Shown here: one piece after another, positions 59,601 to 64,000 of the stretch
How positions within the stretch are numbered: the stretch's first letter is position 1
Layout of the letters: each line of letters opens with the position of its first letter
Assembly: GCF_022458985.1 (NCBI RefSeq)
Contig: NC_061775.1
Coordinates: 26,618,319 to 26,682,318, forward strand
Origin: Mugil cephalus
Lineage: Eukaryota; Chordata; Actinopteri; Mugiliformes; Mugilidae
Direction of reading: 5' to 3'
DNA length: 64,000 nucleotides
Notes under the pieces: generated by a model
The model's database searches: none
What the model saw: only the letters and a program-made list of their open reading frames with translations
What the model was told of the DNA's origin: nothing
Position numbers and translations under genes: made by a program

Positions 59601-62600
59601 ACCAAAACAAAAAAGAAAAAAGAAATGCACGAACCGTTTGGGTCTATTCAGGGTGGAAAATAAATCACGGTTCACTTGGTTTGGAAGATTTTCATAGATT
59701 TCTCATTTTCGTAGCTCATATCTTGCCAGTAATCGTCCCGTTTATACGATAGAGACTTTAGTTTTAGTTAAGAAGAACTTGTTTTGTTTGATGAGTGCAT
59801 CCAAACACTAGGGGGCGCTGTAGATAAAAAAAACACTTAAAATCCACATGATGTGATCTTTTTATAACTTTAAGTGCAGAATAATCTGTTTATTGCTTCA
59901 TCTATGTGTTGTTTAATTGATAAAATGTCAGAAAATAATCAAATAATGTTCATTTATCCTCAGTTTTAAAGACGATAAGTGTCACTTTTCTATTTCTATG
60001 TTTTTTCTTTCGTCAGGAGCTGGACTATGGAGCTCTGTACGAGGTCCGCACCCCTCACTTCTATGTGGAGGCCAACAAGATGCCTACAGCTCGGGTGAGT
60101 GCGGCCATAAAACACTCATCATTTTATCTTATCTTAATGTTCAGTGAATCATTAGCAGATTCGAGAACACTAATCTATCGTCCATCAGCAGGGAACGTTC
60201 GCAACTACTTGCAGCAACAACAAGTTCAAAGTACAGTTCAATGCGCTGATTAAAGAATCATGAAACTGAGACAAGAGTCTGAAAAAGATATGAAAGGAAA
60301 CAGGAAATGCAGCAGAAATGAGGGGAAATAAGAATTAGTTTAACTTTAGTTGACTGTGGCGCCCCCTAGTGGCCAGACCTAAAACATACTGTAAAAAAAA
60401 AAAAACAAGCAATCAGCCATAACATTATAACCACTGACAGGTGAAGTGAGCGACAGTGAGTGGGACATTACAGGCAACAAGTCCAACTTTTTACCCTCAG
60501 AGCTGATGAGGAAAAATGTTCAAGTGGAAGATTTGAGCTACTTTGACAAACGGCTGCAGAAAACGACAGCTCTTAACTTAAGAAAGGAAACAATCTCTTG
60601 TTTTTTATAATATTTTTGGATGGTTACCAGAGGATAAACGAAGCATAAGGAGATGACAGAGGAGGTTTAACTGAAGATGGAAAATGGAAAAACCAAAGAC
60701 GATGTCAGGGACAGAATCAGCCAAGTTGGTCACTATAAATAATATCGATCCGTTTGACATGAGGACAAAAAAACACAGAACTACTGCCTCCAACTTCTCT
60801 CCTGGACATCAGAAAGAAATCTGTTGTATGGAATAAGTGCTTATACTTTAGAGGAGTTTAGAAATTTGGCCTGTGTCATAAACCAGAGAGAAAGAGCTGC
60901 AAAACTTAATGCTGATTATCATCATCATCATGAAATGAAACTGTGATGATCACGGCATCATTTTCAGTCTGACTTTCATTTGATTTATATCCATTGTTGG
61001 CTAAGAACTCTAGTCAGTAACACCAGACTGATGTAAAAGGTCATAATATACACATTTTACTGTTAAAGACGGTTCAAATGCATTAAAAACTCAAACTTTG
61101 CAGTTTTACTATACAAAACCAAACAATTCACTTCACATGTTAATTTACTGAATAAAGTTTGAAACTTGATTCAATCGTCATATCTTTAAACTATAACTAA
61201 ATAATTAATTTTTCCAGCCATCTAACACCAACATCAACTGTTTACCGTCTGAATTTCTCTTCCATCCTTTCACCCTGTTTTTTACCCAGAAAAATGGCGC
61301 TAAAGACCCAAAATGCGCTGACAAACCCTCGATTCCAGCGCGTTCAGACGTATCTGATCTCACTGATTCTGTTTCTCCTTTCAGTGCACGGTCAAAGCTC
61401 TGTACGACTACAGGGCTCAGAGGGAAGACGAGCTGTGTTTCCCCAAACAGGCGCTGATCCTGAACGTGGACAAGCAGGAGGGCGGCTGGTGAGTTCTGAT
61501 CGGTCCTGTTCGGGTTCGGGTTCAGGTTCGGGTTTGGGTTCGGGTTCGGGCTCAGGTTCGGGTTCAGGTTCGGGTCCGGGTTCAGGTGACTGTTCCCGTT
61601 GCTGATCTTCAGTGTCGTCCTCAGGTGGAGAGGCGACTACGGCGGAAAGAAGCAGCTGTGGTTTCCTGCCAACTACGTGGAGGAGGTTCCCAGCTCCCCG
61701 ACCCGAGAGCTGGACGAGGCGGTGAGCTCGCACTCAAACGCACCGTCTTCACGCCTTCGTGGTTACACATAGTTGACGGTAAATAACGAGTGTTCTCTTC
61801 GTGTCGTCTCAGTCCACAGAGAACAGTCCTCTGGGAACTTTCCTCAAGGGCTTCATCGATGTGCCCAGCTGCCATGTCGGTGAGAAAAGACTCTGAAAAT
61901 ACATTCAAAGTAACATAGATTTATCAGATTAACCCTTTAACTGACATTGTAACCACACGGATGATCTTTTTTTTGTAGTAGTAGACAATAAAATACTTAA
62001 ATTTATCATTTTGTACCCATTTTCTAACCAATGTTTGTCATTCAATTTGTAAGATACACAAATTTAATCACAAATATCATCTAAATATATACTTTTTGAG
62101 ATACAACACTTTTAAACAAATGACCACAGCTCAAAAACATACATCATACAGCTTCAGAATGTATATTATTTTATTAATAATATGTAAAAATACTCAGCGC
62201 ACGCTATTAATATAGATTAAAAATGAATGATTAATTATATTTCTTAGGTTGAAGTTAAAAGGTTAATGAAGGACAGATTCACGACGACTAGGGTTACAGC
62301 AAGTGGTTATTTTTGAAATTAATTCAAATTACTGGTGGAATTTACTAAGCAAGTAACTTGGATTGGATGGATTCAAGCTTTTTCTGTTAGTTTTTTAGTT
62401 TTTTCCTGGTAGTGTGAAACATAAACTCCTGGCCCCCAGACCACTAACCATCTTCGTTTTTGTGTAAACAGCGAAATGCACACACTTGGTGTTAGGTTCA
62501 CGTGCAAAACTAAATCCTAATATAACAGTGCTGCATTAAATCTTAGCTCCATAGATAGAGAATAGACTAAAGAACATAAACTCTACTGTACATGCTCCAA

Positions 62601-63913
62601 AATAACCATCAACGTGAAAAAGCCCCTTTTTGACACTGTTGGATTTGTTTTCATTAGCATAGCTAATGTTTCTGTCCACATCAGTCATTCTGCATTTAAC
62701 CAGATGCTGTAGTTTTATTACGTTAGCGATCTGTTCTTAAAGGATGATCTTTCAGTAGTTTATTTATTTCCTCTCTGATTCACAGCTTCAGTTCACTTGT
62801 ATTCACCAGATGAAGATTTGCAAATGTAATGACTGTGGATCAGTAAATGTTAATCCCTGTTTATTCTCTCGTGACCCCCATCCATCCATCCATCCATCCA
62901 TCCATCCATCCATCCATCCATCCATCCATCCCTCCATCCAGTGGTGCATAAAGACGGGAAGAACTCGCGGCCCTTCGTGTTCACCATCCACTCCCAGCAG
63001 CTCTCCTCTCACCCGGTGCAGACGCTGGACGTGGCGGCCGACAGCCTGGACGACGTCACCGGCTGGGTCGGCAAGATCAGGGAGGCGGCGCAGAACGCTG
63101 ACGCACGGGTCAGTGGCGGCTTCACGGTTACACCACCACCACCGGTCCTGAGGGATTCACCTCCTCACTGCACTTCATTACTGCTTTAGAGATGATAAAT
63201 TAAGCCCAAAAACAAGGATTAGAGTAGAGATACATCCTAAAAACTACAGGGGTGGATCTGTGAAATATTGTATTAAGAATCACTCTTAGTTCTTCAAGTA
63301 GAGTTTCTTTTAGTACATTTACAGTGTCTATATAAAGCCGGTATGTTTGGAAGTTCTTCAGAGACAAAAATGACTAAAACAAGGAACCAAATGCAGGAAA
63401 CACGCGTGAATATACAGATTCTCAGCCACAACATCACCAGGAAGTTCAGAGTTTTCTTGTGGTTGACAAATATTCAACAAATTGATTTCCTATTCATCTT
63501 GTCTCCGTGGTAACAGATGCAGGAGGAGAAGCAGATGGAGAGGAGGAAGAAGATCGCGGTGGAGCTGTCCGAGCTGGTGGTTTACTGCAGACCTGTCCCC
63601 TTCAACGAGGACAGTAAGGACCTCTTTAAAAACAAAAAGGTTTTGTGTTTGTGCTCACGTATATCTAACGTCCCTCTTTAATCTGCAGAGATCGGGACAG
63701 AGCGGGCGTGTTACCGGGACATGTCCTCCTTCCCGGAGACGAAGGCGGAGAAGTTTGCGACTCGCGGCCGAGGGAAGCGCTTCCTGCAGTACAACCGGCG
63801 TCAGCTCTCCAGAGTTTATCCCCGAGGACAGAGGCTGGACTCGTCCAACTACGACCCGCTGCCCATGTGGCTCTGCGGCTCACAGCTGGTGGCGCTCAAC
63901 TTCCAGACCCCAG
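32820..63913 (+). CDS. plcg1: phospholipase C gamma 1 (3' end outside window)
   Basis: 26 exons, all GT-AG, in phase: 32820-33090, 44030-44179, 45361-45454, 48325-48372, 49361-49445, 49517-49597, 50671-50705, 50912-50984, 51115-51210, 51302-51420, 51983-52068, 53692-53812, 53904-54072, 54159-54278, 54356-54463, 55546-55730, 56916-57116, 57747-57866, 58773-58956, 60017-60094, 61385-61488, 61625-61721, 61813-61879, 62942-63108, 63517-63613, 63689-63913; about 1,060 residues. Order: PH, EF-hands, catalytic X-box, split PH, two SH2, SH3, split PH, Y-box (started). Known role: hydrolyses PIP2 to IP3 and DAG after receptor tyrosine kinase activation. The sequence tracks PLCG1, not PLCG2, for example [17 protein letters not shown] with the conserved regulatory Tyr (codon at 60062) and [11 protein letters not shown]. 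Start ATG has A at -3. Confidence 0.96.
33320..33682. repeat. degenerate minisatellite-like array
   Basis: Motifs such as agatgcacaaa, agagacataa, gagacacaaag and ggctacaaag recur about every 20-40 bp with heavy divergence. Confidence 0.6.
33711..34047. mobile_element. short Tc1-like element with both terminal repeats
   Basis: Starts agtatcagccacaacattaa and ends gtggtcataatgttatgcct (inverted relation). It keeps pieces of the Tc1-like interior (gacatgtagcgcccacctag; gttgacctggcctccaaatt). At about 0.34 kb it is an internally deleted derivative. Confidence 0.75.
35300..37090 (-). mobile_element. degenerate LINE relic with reverse-transcriptase trace
   Basis: On the - strand near 36510-36580 the translation [19 protein letters not shown] resembles the DFSSAFNTIQ motif of LINE reverse transcriptases. 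The surrounding sequence contains diverged direct copies (35672-35775 and 36979-37082). Boundaries are approximate. Confidence 0.5.
40410..40590 (+). mobile_element. composite LINE-derived fragment with YADD motif
   Basis: 40528-40560 reads [11 protein letters not shown] on the + strand, the catalytic YADD signature of LINE reverse transcriptases. It is preceded by a segment (ttaatgtgacccaggacttg ... agaccacctcc) shared with 56584-56660. Confidence 0.6.
40590..40800 (-). mobile_element. Tc1-like internal fragment
   Basis: gtcaacaccttgtgctgttc, ttcatgttttttgagttgtt, ggtgggtgctacatgtctaa and aacctccacatgagtgga match the corresponding blocks of the copy at 20635-21144. No terminal repeats recognised. 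Confidence 0.65.
42095..42125. repeat. (GT)n microsatellite
   Basis: About 15 GT dinucleotides with one interruption. Confidence 0.9.
42830..43105. repeat. dispersed repeat, copy A
   Basis: Shares tattgcatg...tacact/att-agttttaggaagtt, cttaactaaagattcaaag, gacagagacagaggatggac and attcactcagtcaaatc with 46165-46455 in the same order and orientation. Family unknown. Confidence 0.65.
43820..43871. repeat. (AC)n microsatellite upstream of plcg1 exon 2
   Basis: About 25 AC units with one GC interruption, preceded by a T run (43781-43798). Confidence 0.95.
44577..44760 (-). mobile_element. LINE 3'-end-like fragment
   Basis: agatgagataagactttatt followed by tatccccctgaagaaatgaa and ttacagacacagggagcaac, related to the fragments at 29012 and 54838. 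Lies in plcg1 intron 2. Confidence 0.5.
46165..46455. repeat. dispersed repeat, copy B
   Basis: Partner of 42830-43105: agctttaggaagttagcatt, gtgctttaactaaaggttca, aaatgacagagacggagcgt and tagtcaaatcgaaacgg align in order. Confidence 0.65.
47208..47715 (-). mobile_element. Tc1-like relic, interrupted
   Basis: Left end aaccgatcggccataacatt, then atgaccacc, at 47208. Internal Tc1-like blocks tggggaacacatggcaccag and cacatccacacaaatgccag appear at 47585-47710. The middle part is not recognisable. Confidence 0.6.
48373..49360 (+). other. plcg1 intron 4
   Basis: Apart from the CCCCGT tract, nothing recognisable. Confidence 0.55.
48500..48548. repeat. (CCCCGT)n tandem repeat in plcg1 intron 4
   Basis: Eight or so hexamer units just 130 bp downstream of the exon 4 donor. 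Confidence 0.9.
49721..50189. mobile_element. TTAA-flanked MITE with terminal inverted repeats (piggyBac-like)
   Basis: The element begins TTAACCTCCTGAG (49721-49733) and ends CTCAGGAGGTTAA (50177-50189), an exact inverted pair. Inside, cctcatatgtgg (left) and cacatatgagg (right) form a second inverted pair. TTAA at both ends fits the target duplication of piggyBac-type transposons. No open frame; 469 bp. Related copies: 25676-26345, 54592-54750, 58395-58560. Confidence 0.75.
51021..51042. repeat. (AC)n microsatellite
   Basis: Ten AC units in plcg1 intron 8, followed by an A run. Confidence 0.9.
52400..52675 (-). mobile_element. Tc1-like fragment with right terminal repeat
   Basis: acatttatgtggatgcttct, ctggtgccatgtggtcccca and, at the end, ggtcataatgttatggctaa match the fish Tc1-like family seen elsewhere in the window. 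The left end is missing. Confidence 0.7.
52721..53544. mobile_element. element with long terminal inverted repeats (fold-back-like)
   Basis: The outer ends are inverted: left ATGTTTTGGTCATTGAATTT at 52721, right (reverse complement) ATGTTTTTGTCATTGAATTT. The strongest arm is 52863-52947 versus 53267-53350, about 85 bp with few mismatches, including ccggaagttgccgttttcaa and gtaagagcacgtatgaggac. The 0.3 kb interior is unrelated and has no long open frame. Family not recognised. Confidence 0.8.
53612..53675. repeat. (TTCT)n microsatellite at an acceptor
   Basis: About 16 tetramers end 17 bp before plcg1 exon 12 (53692) and provide most of its pyrimidine tract. Confidence 0.95.
54592..54750. 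mobile_element. inverted end of the TTAA-type MITE
   Basis: aaacctcctgagacc, taatttctccaagat, gattagtaggacctaaaaag and gcatcgtctttgaactggaa are the reverse complement of the right end of the 49721-50189 element. Confidence 0.7.
54838..55090 (-). mobile_element. (GATAA)n array plus LINE 3'-end-like sequence
   Basis: About 27 GATAA pentamers (54838-54979) with two GATTGATAA breaks, followed by gaaattctcattgttgagca and gcagagacactgagc, the same block as at 29050. Confidence 0.7.
55731..56915 (+). other. plcg1 intron 16
   Basis: Contains a hAT-like end (56118-56178), an ATCGATA-type fragment (about 56370-56445) and the ttaatgtgacccagga repeat (56584-56660) also found at 40410. No coding signal. 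Confidence 0.55.
56118..56178. mobile_element. possible hAT-type terminal fragment
   Basis: Reverse complement reads cagaggtgtcaaacatacgg followed by cccaggggcc, close to the CAGGGGTGTC ends of many fish hAT-like elements as I remember them. No partner end identified. Confidence 0.35.
57117..57746 (+). other. plcg1 intron 17
   Basis: No element recognised except (GGTTCT)n at 57706-57743, which runs into the acceptor of exon 18. Confidence 0.55.
57867..58772 (+). other. plcg1 intron 18
   Basis: AT-rich; includes a fragment of the TTAA-type MITE at 58395-58560 (gtgctcgtttgaggatgttg; aaaataaacagttttatatt; ccacatatgaggacg). Confidence 0.55.
58957..60016 (+). other. plcg1 intron 19
   Basis: AT-rich; nothing recognisable. 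Confidence 0.5.
60095..61384 (+). other. plcg1 intron 20
   Basis: Contains a Tc1-like left end at 60409 (caatcagccataacattata, then accactgacaggtgaagtga) with trailing decayed sequence to about 60610. Otherwise unremarkable. Confidence 0.55.
60409..60610. mobile_element. Tc1-like terminal fragment
   Basis: The terminal repeat agccataacattataaccac and the following gacaggtgaagtga match the left end of the family; the remainder is degenerate. Confidence 0.6.
61507..61587. repeat. (GGTTCG)-type tandem repeat filling plcg1 intron 21
   Basis: Hexamers GGTTCG/GGTTCA/GGGTTC occupy most of a 136-bp intron (61489-61624). Confidence 0.9.
61880..62941 (+). other. plcg1 intron 23
   Basis: AT-rich; nothing recognisable before the (ATCC)n tract at 62877-62940 that forms the acceptor region of exon 24. 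Confidence 0.55.
62877..62940. repeat. (ATCC)n microsatellite at an acceptor
   Basis: Fifteen or so tetramers run up to the exon 24 acceptor; the splice-site AG (62940-62941) follows directly in the last unit (atccag). Confidence 0.95.
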
Positions 63914-64000
63914 GTCAGTGTGTGGACGTGTCCACGGAGACATTACACAGCGGGAAGTCTGTCCCAGAGACGTGGAGACGGGTGAATCAAAGGGTTATTT

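Larger units (their letters stand above)
60017..63913 (+). other. plcg1: plcg1 regulatory Tyr, SH3, split-PH (second half) and Y-box exons (20-26)
   Basis: Exon 20 holds the regulatory tyrosine segment. Exons 21-22 encode SH3 ([39 protein letters not shown]). Exons 23-25 complete the split PH ([28 protein letters not shown]). Exons 25-26 begin the catalytic Y-box ([36 protein letters not shown]). The donor at 63914 leads out of the window. Confidence 0.92.

Noticed and set aside
32820..63913. plcg2 as the identity of the phospholipase
   Set aside because: The linker, SH3 and Y-box segments follow PLCG1 motifs, not PLCG2.

Overview
The window is vertebrate nuclear DNA, almost certainly from a ray-finned (teleost) fish. 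All five genes are split by GT-AG introns, and their proteins align in frame with vertebrate families. The spacers carry typical fish repeats: Tc1-like terminal repeats, decayed LINE pieces, TTAA-flanked MITEs and many short tandem repeats. I cannot resolve the species. There is no prokaryotic, viral or CRISPR content.

Layout. (1) 276-9352, + strand: the last 14 coding exons of a PH-domain leucine-rich-repeat protein phosphatase. It is PHLPP1-like by its C-terminal tail; the 5' part lies outside the window. (2) 11361-14037, - strand: marveld3, a four-pass MARVEL tight-junction protein, convergent with phlpp1. (3) 16968-18505, + strand: a C8orf82/UPF0598 homologue, short and probably mitochondrial. 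(4) 19834-28489, + strand: naprt, nicotinate phosphoribosyltransferase, 13 coding exons. (5) 32820-63913 and beyond, + strand: plcg1, phospholipase C gamma 1. Its first 26 coding exons run from the N-terminal PH domain into the catalytic Y-box, and the 3' end lies outside the window. I assembled every exon by hand; splice phases close across all junctions, with no frameshift or premature stop.

Function. The genes do not form a pathway. PHLPP-type phosphatases switch off AKT/PKC, PLC gamma 1 turns receptor tyrosine kinase signals into IP3 and DAG, NAPRT makes NAD from nicotinic acid, MARVELD3 is junctional, and UPF0598 has no established reaction. As I recall the human map, the homologues lie on 18q (PHLPP1), 16q (MARVELD3), 8q24.3 (C8orf82, NAPRT) and 20q (PLCG1). 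These arms look like parts of one ancient duplicated linkage group, so the interleaved order here is the most interesting large-scale observation.

Non-coding highlights: a roughly 0.82 kb element with long terminal inverted repeats inside plcg1 intron 11; a TTAA-flanked MITE family with at least four copies; at least seven Tc1-like relics; a perfect 16-bp hairpin in a naprt intron; a 21-bp coding minisatellite in marveld3; a Met-Gln-stop upstream ORF just before the plcg1 start; and several plcg1 splice acceptors whose pyrimidine tract is a microsatellite. No wholly new gene system was found.
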